Notes: generated by a model not told the origin, from the sequence alone. Positions 1-12,170 are shown, numbered from the stretch's first letter. The stretch is DNA of 64,000 bases from Lithodes maja (GCA_037953745.1 JBAKBP010000698.1:186001-250000), one strand, 5' to 3'. Program-made: numbers and translations.

Positions 1-221
1 ATGCATCTGTATGTGTATTGCATATATTAGTATTAATATTAATAGCTTAGTAGTATTGATAAAGCTAATGGAACGGGCCCGAAAAAACTAAATCTTTACA
101 TTTTCAATTGCAGTCTCACTCGCACCCGAATCCAACTAATAAGGCTAAAAGCCAAGATTACCATGATTGCATTGCGTAAGTCTAATTGTAAAAGCTGTAA
201 GGCTTTACCATCCTTACCGTA

Positions 222-263
<42 letters not shown>

Positions 264-1246
264 TGTATATATACAGTATATATAATTATTATGTACTGTA
301 TATTGATACTCATTGATATTAAGGCTTGGGTCTATAGCATGCTCTGTTGGATAATTCAGCCGGATAAACAAATGATAACATAGATATACAATTAGTGTAT
401 TAACATTATAGAGTATGGGTATAGGAAGATACAAATCGAAGAAATACACAGTAATAGTTTACAATACAGAATCCTAACGTATGTATGTATAACACTGGAC
501 TACCTAAGTCGATATGAAGTCAATAATATTAACTCTTGAACAGGTGACGATTAACTCTTTAACATAACCAAGTATCTACTCTTTGACATTCGCAAGTATT
601 AACTCTTTACAATAAGCAAATATTAACTCCTTAACATATAAGTGCAACAATGCATTCAAGTGCTTAAAATATACAACAATGAACACTGCTTATCGTGGCA
701 ATAAGGACATTATTTTATTCAATGCGCAATTGGTCAATATGGCAGACCTAACCTTAACAAGCAGTATTAGCAATTCTAGTTTCATATCTAGTGTTACCAT
801 TTCGTAACTTCTGTGGGCTTAGAGCTGAATGGATCTTAACTATAAACCTTAGTTTTCAAAAGTTCTAAGCTCGCATACACTAAGCTAATTACAAGTTAAC
901 TAACGACTAGCTATGATTTTTCGGGTTCGGGGATCAGTGATTCCTTGCTATCTAGGTAGTTGGGTTCTACCTCAGAAGTATTTAGGTTCAGGGAGTAGTA
1001 AATTTGTGTAAAAGTCTCTTTACTTACGTTCTAATATAACTGGATTTTAGGTATGAACCAAGTTGCATTTCTTGAGCAAAGACCACTGGGTTTGGGGAGC
1101 AGGAGAAAGTCTTTATCAATGCTTATTCCTACCGGCACTTCAAATGGTACTTTTTCGACCATCTAATGGTCTTATAGCTATCTATTACAACTAATCAAAA
1201 AGATGATGGGGCGGGCACTCTAGGACAAGGGCGTCTTTGCAGCTCG
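1..1246. other. AT-rich intergenic DNA, no gene seen
   Basis: Apart from a TA microsatellite near its start, I see no coding pattern, repeat or RNA gene. Short reading frames here lack recognisable motifs and have the low-complexity composition expected from AT-rich noncoding DNA. Confidence 0.6.
226..285. repeat. TA microsatellite
   Basis: An alternating TA tract followed by TACTGTATATATACAGTA, an imperfect palindromic extension. The same ACTGTATATA-type interruption recurs in the larger TA tracts of this window (7.8-8.0 kb). Confidence 0.9.
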
Positions 1247-1792
1247 TCACCTCGTCGTCGGCTGCGTCTCCTTCACAACTTCGTAGCAAGGCACACTCAT
1301 GGTGTCGTCGGCAGTTCTCTGGGTAGCGGGTCTCTTAGGTTCACAATAGAAGTGGCCTCTGTAATATGGTATGAGCGCCTCATTTGCAGTCTTGTTTTCC
1401 TCCATCAATAATCTGGGTAACTCAGTCTCTCTGTGTGTTGTCAGCCCGTTAAAATAGGAGTTTGGGATGCTTAGGGTGTGACTGTCTATTAGGGCTTGCA
1501 GTTCCTGAAGTTTTGGACAGTTAGTTATAGGGGGTAGGTGTAACAGAGGTTTCTGGAGGCTCAAGGGTAGTATATTTTTGTCTTTGATGTCTAACAAATT
1601 GCCTTTTTTCAAAACTGACTCATTTAGATCTCTCGTCCACTGAGACAACTCTTCCGTCATATGCCTTTGGTACTGCGGAAGGGGAGGAAGGTTGGAACTG
1701 CAGGGGAAGAGGGGAAGCTGGCTTCTTGTGAAGAGCGACTTTCTGAGGAGGGGAGGAATACGGAACGGAGGAATATAGAAATGATGAGACAA
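1247..1792 (-). CDS. unrecognised reading frame, possibly transposon-derived
   Basis: A 181-codon open frame on the minus strand. I do not recognise the family. The second half (from about residue 45) has a balanced, coding-like composition with Leu, Glu and Lys and few low-complexity runs, while the first 40 residues are Pro/Phe/Ser-rich. No zinc knuckle, RT, integrase or transposase motif is visible. It lies upstream of a duplicated 33-bp segment and a possible LTR, so a retroelement accessory or gag fragment is possible. It could also be a chance open frame. Confidence 0.25.
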   Translation of the reverse strand: MSHHFYIPPFRIPPLLRKSLFTRSQLPLFPCSSNLPPLPQYQRHMTEELSQWTRDLNESVLKKGNLLDIKDKNILPLSLQKPLLHLPPITNCPKLQELQALIDSHTLSIPNSYFNGLTTHRETELPRLLMEENKTANEALIPYYRGHFYCEPKRPATQRTADDTMSVPCYEVVKETQPTTR

Positions 1793-1996
1793 GTAACAAT
1801 TTTGATCACCCCAATGCCTCGAATACTAGAGTTGGAACAGAGGAAGTAGTAGGGGGTGAGGAAGTGAATTGTAGTAGGAGATGAAGGCGTCGGGGCTTGA
1901 CCCAACCTGCAGTTGGGTTTTTGGGCTAGGATGGGGGGACAGGCAGGACAGACAGACACTTATGAACGGAGGAATATAGAAATGATGAGACAAGTA
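1763..1996. repeat. 33-bp direct repeat, 201-bp offset
   Basis: The segment 1763-1795 recurs at 1964-1996 without mismatch by eye, giving a 201-bp period. The DNA between is Gly/Pro-codon-like purine-rich sequence. This suggests a local tandem duplication whose remaining length has diverged. Confidence 0.6.
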
Positions 1997-2221
1997 ATCA
2001 AATTTACCCCAGGATACGACCATGCCAAGGCCAGTTTTACGTATGGGTAGGACGAGGCGAACACGAGAGAAGGCCAGCCCAATGACCACTGAGCAATCCT
2101 GGTGGCTAACCAAATTCTAAAGTCGCGTGTGTTGATTGGCTGCAGGAAGCCACCAATCAGGTCCTTGAATTAATTTGAGCCACAACGATTCCAGGTCCTC
2201 ATTTTCGTCTGAGTGAGAGTT

Positions 2222-3104
2222 TGTTCAACACTCCTGGGCTAATTGGACCCTGGTGGCAAGCCAGAGAAATGTCACCCACCCCATGTATGTGTGGCAACCA
2301 TCTGATCAATGTTGGTCCCGGGTGCAATCATCGATCTACTGCTGTGCTGGTGGAGGGCCACCAAACCTACCCAACAACTGCTGTGCTGGTACCAGGCGGT
2401 CACCCATCCAACTACAAACCAGACCCCACGTTGCTTAACCTCCCTGATTTAAACCAGCGTTGCCAACCCCATAGGCCAGGGTTGCCACCTGGGGTTGGTT
2501 TAGGGTCCTTATATAGCTGGCAGGATGATCGCGCTCCTCCTTTAGTCGATCACAGGGCTTCCAGGATTTCCTGGGTTGGATCCTGATCTTTGAGTTTGGT
2601 AGATGCTCTGGTGAATGTCTCTGCCCTTTTTTCTGGTTTCCAGCTGTCTGCTCCAGTCAGTGGAGTGGAAGCCCAAGTGAGCCCCTTGGTCAATGTTGTA
2701 GCCAGCATTCTGTAATGACATAGTCTGGATAGTCCTCCCTCGGCCAATGAGGGAGAGTGATGGCTGGGGAAGCTCCGCCCCTTTCCTGGAGCTTGCACTT
2801 GAAGAATCTTGACCACCCACATCGATAAGGCTAGGGTGAATCTCTGATAAAGTGACTGTGGTAGGTGACCTGGAGCACCTGACACCAACGTCTAACACGC
2901 AGTCAAAGAAGGTAAATGCCCCTTCAGCCACGGGGTTGAAACTTTGTGACAAGAGGATGTAGTGTGATGCCAAATCTGGACAGTTAACCCCAGAAGATAC
3001 AATCAATAAAGAAGTCTGCCGCTCAAAACCTAGTCTCTATGGAGTATAGTCTAAGCAAACCATCCTCTGTGACTCTAGGTCTGTCCCCTAAACTAAGACA
3101 AACA
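2222..3104 (+). mobile_element. possible solo or 5' LTR (883 bp)
   Basis: The segment begins TGTTCAACAC and ends AAGACAAACA, so it has TG...CA ends. Inside are a TATA-box-like TTATATAGC at 2509-2517 and an AATAAA at 3006-3011, in the order expected for U3-R-U5 on the plus strand. Immediately downstream, TTTTGGCGGGCC resembles a primer-binding site placed three bases after the LTR; element A in this window has the same TTT-TGG arrangement. No second copy lies in the window and no gag-pol follows, so this would be a solo or truncated LTR. Function is inferred from layout only. Confidence 0.35.
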
Positions 3105-3849
3105 GTTTTGGCGGGCCAAACCAAGCCCAAAAAGTCCATCGGGAATCCCCCGGTTTGCCCACCTGCCCCGCTCTCCTTCTCTCGCCGCTTGACCATCTAC
3201 TTGGAAAGAAGGAGGAATACATTATTGCCCAGAGCAGGAGATTAAGCAAGAGGAGAAAAAAATAATTACTTGTAAGGTGAGTATTCATATAGCAGTGCAC
3301 CTTGTAAGTGTTTAGCTTCCTCTCTGGGTAACCCATGAGGAAGATTTAAACTTTTCTAAATGACATGACAAGCTCTGTCCCTCTGGTTAAGGTGCACCTA
3401 ATCCCCGTCCTGAGTACCTTGTTCGGGTTAAGGCTTGGCAGAACAAGGCACATGTGAAAAATGAGTACCCTGAACATAGGTATAAGAGAACATTATTGTA
3501 GAGAATATGCAAGATTAATGTCAAGGGAGGGAAAGGGGAGGGAGATATAGCTTCCGTAGGCCCCAGGTGACGGGATATCCCGCACTAAGGCCACCTGGAC
3601 CCTATACTCTCCATACATTTTGATTTTGTTATTACTTTAGCTACACGTAACCTAGACACTTCCACTTTTTATTCAGCATGAAGAGGAAGAATAGAAGATA
3701 AGCATTATATATGTATATATCATTACGGTAACTCCTTTGAGTTAAGAATGGGAAAGATAAGATATACGCCTAATGAATGAGGGAAAGCCAGAAGCCAGGC
3801 CACCTCAAACCCATATTTTACACATATTTTGATCTAGTTATTACTTTAG
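3105..3849. other. noncoding, contains a 23-bp direct repeat
   Basis: No gene is visible. The 23-bp string at 3629-3651, containing ACTTTAGCTACACGTAAC, recurs at 3838-3860. A further stretch at about 3650-3705 has a diverged copy at about 5608-5662, so the two copies bracket the RTE-like LINE remnant. Confidence 0.5.
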
Positions 3850-3860
3850 CTACACGTAAC

Positions 3861-5605
3861 ATATATACAGTATGGGTGTGAAAGATAAGAATGGGAGAAT
3901 GCTAGCCGAGAAGTAAGAGAGAGTCGAAAGATGGAGGGAGTACTTCAACGAGTTGCTAAATGTAAGGAATGAAGAGCCAGCAAACATAGTTGGATATGGT
4001 ATGGGAGGGAGAAGAGGAGACATAGTGAAGGAGGAGGTGGGGATCAGGGGGTGAGAAGTGTGTGAAGCCATGAAAAGAGTGAAGTTGGGGAAATCACCAG
4101 GAATAGATGGAGTGTGTGGGGAAATGTTGAGGTATGGTGGTGAGATAGTGATCGAATGGGTATGGAAAATGTGCAAACTAGCATGGGAGAAGGGGAGTGC
4201 ACCAGATGACTGGAAGACTGGCATGATAGTCCCCCTATCTATATAAGAGCAAAGGGGAAAGAGGAGTGTGTGGTAACCACCGAGGAATATGTGTTCTAAT
4301 CATAGTAGGGAAGGTATACAGTAGGGTAGTGATTGAGAGAGTGAGAGTGAGAATGGAGAAATGGATAGGCGACGAGCAGGGAGGTTCTAGGAAGGGAAAA
4401 GGATGTGTAGATCAGATTTTTACCCTGAATTGTGTTGTGGAGAAATATCTGGGGAAGCAACAAAAGGTATATGTTGCCTTTATGGACTTGGAGAAGGACT
4501 ATGACAGAGTGGATAGAGAAGGTATGTGGAAAGTACTTAGAATATACGGAGTAGATGGCAAGATACTGAAAGCAGTGAAGAGCATGTATGAGGGAAGAAA
4601 GGCGGCAGTACGTGTGGAGAATGAGCAGAGCGAGTTCTTTGACCGGAATGTTGGGTTGAAAGAGGGGTGTGTGATGTCCCTGTAGTTGTTTACTGTATAT
4701 ATAGATGGAGTCATGAAAGAAATAATAGGAAGAGCAGTGGATGTTGGTGATTCGCTGAAAATGGAGGGAAATAGTGAAAGCTGCCTATACTGCTGTTTGC
4801 GGATGATATAGCTCTGATGAGCGATAATGAATGGGAGTTGCAGGATCTGGTAAATGAGTTTGGAACAGTGTACAAAAAACGGAATTTGAAGGTAAATGCG
4901 GGGAAAAGCAATGTTATGGTCTTCGAAAGGCGTGAAGTCACAGAGTGTGAGGTGAAGTTGAACAGTCATGGAGATCGTCAGCTCTTTTAAGTATCTGGGC
5001 AGTGTGTTTATTAAAGATGGGACTATGGATGAAGAAGTGCGGGAGAGGGTGCAACAGGGGAAGAGGGTTGTAGGAATGTTGAAAGCAGTAACAAGAAATA
5101 GGGGGGGTCAGTATGGAAGTGAAGAAGTCCTTGTATGACAGTGTGTGCATGACAGTGTGGTAATACCGACACTAACTTACGGAAGCGAAGCATGGACGTT
5201 CAGGAAGAGACTCGGACCAAGAGTGAGAGCGGTGGAAATAAGTTACTTGAGAAGTGCGTGCAGAGTAACAGGAGGGATAGACAGATGAATGAGGAAGTAA
5301 GAAGGAGGTGTGGTGTGGAGGTAGATGTGCTGGAAAGTGTGAAAAGGAACAACTTGAGATGGTTCGGCCATATGGAACATATGGAAAGCGAGAGAATGAC
5401 TAAGCGGGTGTACGAGAGCGAGGTGGAAGGAGAGAGAGGGAGAGGTGCACCGAAGGAGAGGTGGAAGGATGGAGTGAGGAAGTATATGGATGAAGGTGGT
5501 GCTGGTTGGGAGGAGGGGCGTCGACTGACTGGGGACAGAGGTGCATGGGGGCGGTTCGTTTGTGGCTACCCCTTCGAGGATCACGGAGTCAGGCAATAGA
5601 TAGAT
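3861..5605 (+). pseudogene. RTE-like non-LTR retrotransposon, RT and C-terminus, decayed
   Basis: Broken remnant of a LINE reverse transcriptase. Visible in order: a KSPGIDGV motif (near 4090), a DDWKTG..VPL block (near 4205), NHRGI (near 4275), a diverged FMDLEKDYDRVD catalytic block (near 4480), an NVGLKEGCVMS block (near 4650), and the FADD catalytic box near 4808-4820, now in a shifted frame. The C-terminal part (5192-5599) carries WFGHMEHM and a KERWKDGV region, typical of RTE-type and similar LINEs. Several stops and frameshifts separate these pieces, and the endonuclease is absent. The end carries ATAGATAGATAG, a short-repeat 3' tail as found in RTE elements. A second copy lies at 8008-9117 on the other strand. 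Clade assignment is tentative. Confidence 0.75.
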
Positions 5606-5699
5606 AGAACCTAGATGCTTCTATTCTTTTTCAGCGTGAAGAGAAAGAATAAGCTATAACTAATATAAATATAAATACATATATATATATATACTTTTT

Positions 5700-7785
5700 G
5701 CTGTAGTGGCAGGGAACCCTCAAAGAGTGTTGAACGCATGGAAGCATACATTCCATTTTCTTTCTCTTAGTCTAATGCAATTTGGTTTTGGTTTACTCAC
5801 GCTTGTCCTACTGCTGTCTGCAACAAGGAGAAAGCATTCAAATGGTACCGACGCCTTAAAACTCAAGAATCTTATTTTTCCTATGTTTCTGCCCGGAATC
5901 AAGCCAAATCTGTTCTTCGACTTGCCAAAAACTCTTTCATCAATAATACATGCACTGAACTATCCAACTCTAGCTCTAGCCAAAGACCTCTCCAAGAAAT
6001 GTTCTTCCTCGTCTTTCCCTCCCCTTTTCCACTCTGATGGCACAACCATCACTTCTTCCGCCGACAAAGCCGAACTCTTCGCACAAAATTTTGCTAGAAA
6101 CTTCACCTTGGATGATTCCAGTGCTATTTCTCCTTCTCCAACCCCCTCTCTCCTACTTTTGCCTAATATCCTAATCTCTTCTAAAGATGTACTTTCTTCC
6201 CTCACTAAGAAGGCGTACGGTTCGGACGGTGTTCCTCCTAATGTACTCAAAAACTGTGCTTCTGTACTGACTCCCTGCCTAGACAAACTCTTTCATCTCT
6301 GTCTCTCGTCTAACATCTTCCCTTCTTTGTGGAAGTTTACTCTCATTCAACCTGTCCCAAAGAAGGGTGACCGCTCCAACTTTCGTCCAATTTCTCTCAT
6401 ATCTTGTATCTCTAAAGTTTTTGAAACTATTCTTGCTTCCAAATTTCTTAAGCGTTTCTCTTCTCATAATCTACTCTCAGATCGCTAGTAGGGCTTCCTT
6501 AAGGGTCACTCTACTGGTGATCTTCTTTCATATCTTACTAACTCTTGGTCATCCTCCTTTCGGGACTTCGGTGAGACTTTTTCCATTGCACTAGACATAT
6601 CAAAGGCGTTCGATAGAGTCTGGCACAAATATTTAATTTCTTAATTACTATCTTTCGGTTTCTATTCCTCCATCTGTGCCTTTTTCTTTTATTTCCTTTC
6701 CGGCTATTCCATAGCTGCAGTTGTGGACGGCCATCGCTCATTTCCCCATCCTATCAACTCCTGTGTGCCTCAGGGCTCTGTTTTATCTCTCATTCCCTTT
6801 CTAATTTTCATAAATGTTATTCTCAACTGTACCTCCAGTCCCATCCATTCATACGCAGATGACTCTACCTTACACTACTCAATTAGTTTTCCAGAACGAC
6901 CCAGCCAGCAATCCCTCAAAGACAAAGGTAATGAAGCCATAGAAAACTTATCTGCTGATCTAACTACTATTTCCAATTAGGGCAGAGAAAACCTTGTTAC
7001 CTTTAATGCTTCCAAAACCCAATTTCTCCATTTTACTACCCGTCCGGAACTCCCAGAGGACTTTCCTTGATACTTCAACAATACAAAAATCAATCCTTCA
7101 TCTTCTCTCAATAATTTTGGGGTCTCTTTTTCTTCTGCTCTCACTTGGAAGGACCATATTACCAGTCCTGCTAAGGCAGTCGCCCAGAAGCTGGGTGTGC
7201 TCAACCGCCTCAAGGGGTTCTTTACCCCTGCACAGCTTCTTGCTCTGTACAGGGGCATGGTGTGTCCTTGTATTAAGTACTGTTCACATGTGCGGGGAGG
7301 AACCTCTCACACCGCACACCTAGACAAAGTTGAAAGGAAGGCCTATCATATCATTAACTCTCGTCCACTCACCAACTCTATGCAATCTCACACTCTCTGC
7401 CGCAATATTGCATTCCTCTCGCTATTCTATCGCTACTATAAGAATCAGTGTTCCCAGTGTATACCACCTCCTCTACATAGGGCACGTGGTACCCGTCTTG
7501 CAACATAATGCCACCCCTACTCTTTGCAACTCTCCAAACCAAGAATGAAACGTTACTCTCAGACCTTCTTATATTCAACAGCTGAGCTCTGGAACTCTCA
7601 CGCAAAATCAGTCTTTCCCTCTTTCTATGACTTAAATTGCTTCAAACTCTGTGTGTCCAGCCATTTTGGCTCGAAAGTCCCTTGATATTGGCCCTGTCAC
7701 TCTTTCAACTCTGTGGGAGGCACTGCATGCTACAGGCAGTTCTTTCTTTTGTCTCCCTCACTCACATAGAAAGAAAAAAAAATTG

Positions 7786-7795
<10 letters not shown>
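5700..7795 (+). pseudogene. Jockey-like non-LTR retrotransposon, 5'-truncated, RT decayed
   Basis: Homologous throughout its second half to the minus-strand copy at 42704-43930. Visible: linker and RT start (5706-6488) with YGSDGVPPNVL, a VPKKGDRSNFRPISL block, then after two stops LDISKAFDRVWHK (near 6593), CVPQGSVLS (near 6768), the catalytic YADD (near 6853), and the C-terminal region with LNRLKGFF, ALYRGMV and KVERKAYHIINSRPL (7197-7508). There are at least five stops or frameshifts, so no protein can be made. The endonuclease is missing. It ends in an A-rich tail at about 7770-7782, running into a TA tract. Confidence 0.85.
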
Positions 7796-7850
<55 letters not shown>

Positions 7851-7915
7851 ATATATATATATATTAGTATATATATATATACAGTATATATATGTACAGT
7901 ATATAATATATACTG

Positions 7916-7954
<39 letters not shown>

Positions 7955-8008
7955 TTATATATATATAATATACTATTTATATATATATATATATACTGTA
8001 TATATATT
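7783..8008. repeat. TA microsatellite with ACAGTATATA interruptions
   Basis: About 220 bp of alternating TA with short CATACA, ACAGTA and ACTGTA interruptions. It separates the 3' ends of the plus-strand Jockey-like copy and the minus-strand RTE-like copy. Confidence 0.95.
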
Positions 8009-9117
8009 ACCTGATGCCGTGATCCCCGAAGGGGTGGTCACGAACAAAATGCCCCTATGCACCTCTGTCCCCAGTCATTCGATGCCCCTCCTCCCAACCA
8101 GTACCACCTTCATCCATATACTTCTTCACTCCATCCTTCCACCTCTCTTTTGGCTTACATCTCCCTCTCTGTCCTTCTACCTCGCTCTCGTACAACCTCT
8201 TAGTCATTCTCTCGCCTCCCATATGTTCCAATTGGCCGAACCATCTCAAGGTGTTCCTTTTCACACTTTTCAGCACATCTACCTTCACACCACACCTCAT
8301 TCTTACTTCCTCATTCGTCTGTTTATCCCTCCATATAACTCCGCACGCACTTCTCAAGTAACTCATTCCCACCCCTCTCACTCTTGGTCGAGTCTCTCCA
8401 CCAACGTCCATGCTTCGCTTCCGTAAGTCAGTGTCGGGACCACACTGTCATGCAAGGAGTTCTTCACTTCCATACTGGCCACCCTATTTCTTGTTTCTGC
8501 TTTCAGCATTCCTACAACCCTCTTCCCCTGTTACACCCTCTCCGGCACTTATTCATCCATAGTCCCATCTTTACTTAACACACTGCCCAGATACTTAAAT
8601 GAGCTGACAATCTCCATAGCCTGACCGTTTAAATTCACCAGACACTCTGTGGCTTCACCTGTTTCGAAGACCATAACCTTGTTCTTCCCCGCATTTACCT
8701 TCAGATTCTGTTTTTCGCACACTGTTCCAAACATATTTACCAGACCCTGCAACTCCCATTCATTATCGCTCATCCGAACTGTATCATCAGGAAACAGCAG
8801 TACAGGTAGCGTCCACTCATTTCCCTCCCTTATTAGCGATACACCAACATCCACTGCTCTTCCTTGTATTTCTTTCATGACTCCATCTATATACAGTACA
8901 GTATATACAGTAAACGACCACAGGGACACTCCTGTTTCAAGCCAACATTCAGATCAAAGAACTCGCTCTGCTCATTCTTCACACGTACTGCCGCCTTTGC
9001 ACCCTCATAAATACTCTTCACTGCTTTCAGCAACTTGCCATGTACTCTGTATATTCTAAGTACTTTCCACATACCTTCTCTACCGGAATATGAATCGCAT
9101 TCTTGACCAGAATTCAA
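8008..9117 (-). pseudogene. RTE-like LINE, 5'-truncated second copy
   Basis: Minus-strand copy of the same family as 3861-5605. From 5' to 3': REGMWKVLRIY block (near 9070), NVGLKQECP, a VLYIDGVMKEI segment, the catalytic box changed from FADD to FPDD (near 8800), NLKVNAGKNKVMVFE, FKYLGSVLSKDG, then SYLRSACGV and the WFGQLEHM..KERWKDGV tail. Three frames are needed to read it through, and FPDD would impair the polymerase. The 5' end stops abruptly near 9117, as expected for incomplete reverse transcription. Both copies share the terminal sequence beginning CCTGA(C/T)(T/G)CCGTGAT. Confidence 0.8.
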
Positions 9118-10160
9118 ATCAGCTGTGAGTACTCAGGTGAGCTTACAAACAGTCTTCTGACCCGGTCTTCCCTCCGGTTTCTGCTCCTCCTGCTGGTCAG
9201 AAAACTGGGGTCAATAAGGACTCCCTCGCTTAGGGCTTTTATGGCTTTTTTTAAAACCTTTTATCTCTTTGAACAAGTACAGGCAAGGAAATGGACTAGT
9301 GAATCTGGGTAACCAGGTGGGGGGTAGACAGGGGAGGTCCCATGGTAGAGGGAGGGGGTGCTATAGGCAGCTGGTGTTGGGCTTTCAGCTTAGGGAAAAC
9401 CTCGTTTTAGGGGGAGGGCTTCCCACGTTGTCCTGGAGATGATGGTTATGGCTGCTAATATTGTGGTGGCTGGTCTCGTAGAATGGGCTGGTCTTGTAGA
9501 ATGATTCGGCAGGACCTGTAAACGCGGGTATAGATCTACTCCCTTGGACAGCAAAGTCATCACTCCATGATTGAAGGTGGTACGTCTTACAAGTGTTCTC
9601 TTGTAGGGCTGGAGTGAGAGGGATGAAGGTGTGGTAACATAATTTTGTGTGTTTGGAAGACACACTGTCTCTTCTGGCCACTTTGAGGGTGCTATTGGTG
9701 TGGCATTTATTCAAAGAGTCATCAGCTGGTCTAGAATATAGAGCCTGTGTTACTTCTTACTTTCACTGTACCAATATACACATCTGACGTGCATGGTGGT
9801 GATGTTGGTGGGCGTCGGAGGTGATAAGCAGGGATGGCATGGTGGTGGGGGTGTAAAGGCTATGGTGGTCACATGGAGATTGACAGCCTTTTGACGTCTG
9901 TTGACCACTTAAAAACAAGCATATGATAAGGAGTTGCTGGAACTCCTTATTCATTTGTCTGGCATCCCCCACTGTTTCTTCTGTGTCTCACCTACACAGA
10001 GAGCAATCCAGCTAACTCTCATAAACACTTCCTCCTCTTATTAATTTCACTACACTTTACAAGCACACCACAATTCTTGGCCACACACTCAAATTTTCTC
10101 TAATGTACCTTGATTTTGGCTCTCTATAACTTTTTCAACCTTGGGGGACACTTGTTACAG
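9118..10160 (-). mobile_element. element C: 3' LTR-like terminal segment
   Basis: This segment has relatives at 33496-33970 (minus) and 54532-55135 (plus). In each case it sits beside C-family pol remnants: downstream of the integrase here, upstream of the pol remnants at the other two sites. That is the arrangement expected of an LTR. A stretch readable as VRRTTFNHG...LLSKGVDLYP is conserved at protein level between copies, so part may instead be coding (a gag-like remnant). Precise ends are not resolved; a TGTAACAAGTGTCCCCC start near 10159 is a candidate. Confidence 0.5.
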
Positions 10161-10185
10161 GCGGCTTTGCCTTTTATCTGTAAGT

Positions 10186-11440
10186 TCAGTGGGCGAAGCT
10201 GAACCAGGTGGGAGTTTTGGAAAGCCTATCATAGCGGGTGCAAGTTGTAATTTGTGGAGCTGGGTGTTGTTTGTTTTGTGAGTGTCGAAAAACGTGGGGA
10301 GTTGTGGGTTGTGGCAGACTCTGAGTCACGTAAGTATCCATGAACATTATGATGAAATTAAATTCAATGTTTGCGAGGAATAGGCCCATGATGGCTAACG
10401 CTATCAGTTGGTATGGTTTTTCTGCCATGACTTTGCCTGATGGGCTCAATGTTCTCATGGTATGTTTTCCATTTGCACAAGCGAGACGGGCGTTTATGAT
10501 TATCTTTGTGGAGGAGCTTGGTTTTATCATCCAGTAAGTCAAGTTATAGGTTTGTAGCAACTTTTTATACCTGAAGTGGATGCTGATACCCACTTGAAGG
10601 TGTGATTATGATCATGTAGGTTGCTCACGGGTCGGGTCGACTATAATGTGCCCTGAGTCTGTGATGATATCCCCCGTACGCCGCGCAAAATCGAAAATAT
10701 CCTGGGGCACCCAGCTGTGTTGTATTTGAGCTTCCCATGCATGTAAAAGCGTTTTCTTTTGTGAGATGGTGTGGCTATGGGTGGCTGTGAACAATCTATG
10801 TACTTTTATTCATTGGGGTAAATGTTAGCTAGAAAGAGAACTGGTGTGGTCTTGTCTAGTGATAACCTCGACATGGCGTCGGCGTTTGTGTTGAATTTCC
10901 CAGGCCAGTAAATTATACAAAAAATGGAATATGAGGGCATTGTACATTTGATATTGCCTCAGCTATTGTAGAGAGTGATGGTCAGTGATAATAACAGTAG
11001 GTTTGGCACCTAGGTGGTACGACCAGAAGTGCTAGAGAGCTCTGACTAGTCCTAGACACTCTTATATTTGTGGAATAGTTTTCTGCTGAGGGGTGGGTTG
11101 AGAGTGAGACTGACACAAGCGATGATAATTATGTTCCATACTACCACACACTTGAGTTAAGGATTCTCCGATGCCGACTAGTAATACATCTGTAAATAGC
11201 CTGCATAGCTGAGCATAGTCGGGAATGGCTATGATCGGAGCAGATGTGAGGCTGTTTTTTAGTTGGTGAAAGGCGTCTAATCAGTCTTGAATCCAGGTAT
11301 AAGTTTTGCCTTTCTTGGTTAGATCATATAAGTGTTTTGCGATGGTAGAAAACTCTTCTTTGAAGGGTTGCAAGGGGAATATGAATTGAGATATTGACCA
11401 GAATCGAACCGACGCTACCGAAATACGAATCGCTTTGGCT
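10186..11440 (-). pseudogene. element C: Gypsy RT-RNase H-integrase remnant
   Basis: Reading the minus strand from 11440 down, fragments appear in Gypsy order. First is an RT thumb with KEEFSTIAKHLYDLTKKGK (near 11310-11370). Next is RNase H, with a degenerate FTDV (near 11200), ECLGLVRAL..FWSYHLGAKP and TVIITDHHSLQ (near 10985), then WPGKFNTNADAMSRL (near 10890). Last is the integrase zinc-finger end LACANGK and core start IALAIMGLF (near 10390). In the integrase the first catalytic Asp, present as LDFMGLF in the 56-kb copy, is Ala here. Stops and shifts are frequent. The upstream part (RT palm, protease, gag) is missing; element A is inserted at 11464. Confidence 0.75.
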
Positions 11441-11979
11441 ACCGAAATACAAATAATTTCTTCTGTGGTAATTAATTCTAAATCAGTTATGCTACTACTA
11501 CGGGGATAATTCGACAGTCATTTAGAAGTTCGTATATTTTATTTAACAGGCTTCCTAACTACTCTAATAATAGGTTCTTGGCTCGGGCCGAGATGAGTTC
11601 AAGACGCAGATTGAATATTACGTAGATTCATGCTTGGTGGTACTCTGGACCTCTATAGTTCCCGTTACTCCCTAACTGAATCCCCGCTAATCAGGTATTG
11701 ACCAGGGTCTAATGAACCATTTGCTCTTTACTAAACTAAAACAAAAATGTTATTCTTTCCTCTACTCTTTAGGTTTTCCCACGTTTACTGAGCCTTCTGT
11801 ATTCTTTCTCAATACCAAGGCTATAACATAATTATATAATCTATTGTCTCAATACATAGAATCTATTTACTCCTTTGACACAACCGTCGTTACTACTCAT
11901 GTACCTCCACAATGACATAAAATCGTACAAATTACCGAATGAGATTACAAGGCCTCTCTCACTGTAGTCTCACATATAA

Positions 11980-12170
11980 TATGGGTTCCGCCACCCAGTT
12001 ACTTCACAATCTAGGTTTACAATCTTTATCTCAATAACACTATTGGGTTCCGTCACCCAGTTACTTCACAATATAGTTTGACATTATTTTATTTCAATTA
12101 CAGTATTTGGTTCCGTCACCCAGTTACTCCACCATATGGGTTTACAATCTTGATCTCAATTACCCCTTCT
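11980..12170. repeat. three ~66-bp tandem repeats in LTR A
   Basis: Three diverged units each start with GGTTCCG(C/T)CACCCAGTTACT and continue with a TTTACAATCTT-like stretch. The same three units are in the right LTR (about 19055-19245). In element orientation they lie downstream of the TATA box, in R/U5 or a leader position. Confidence 0.8.

Noticed and set aside
11396..11420. tRNA B-box-like GGTTCGATTCT on the minus strand
   Set aside because: There is no A box, acceptor stem or SINE body; it lies in decayed Gypsy RT sequence.
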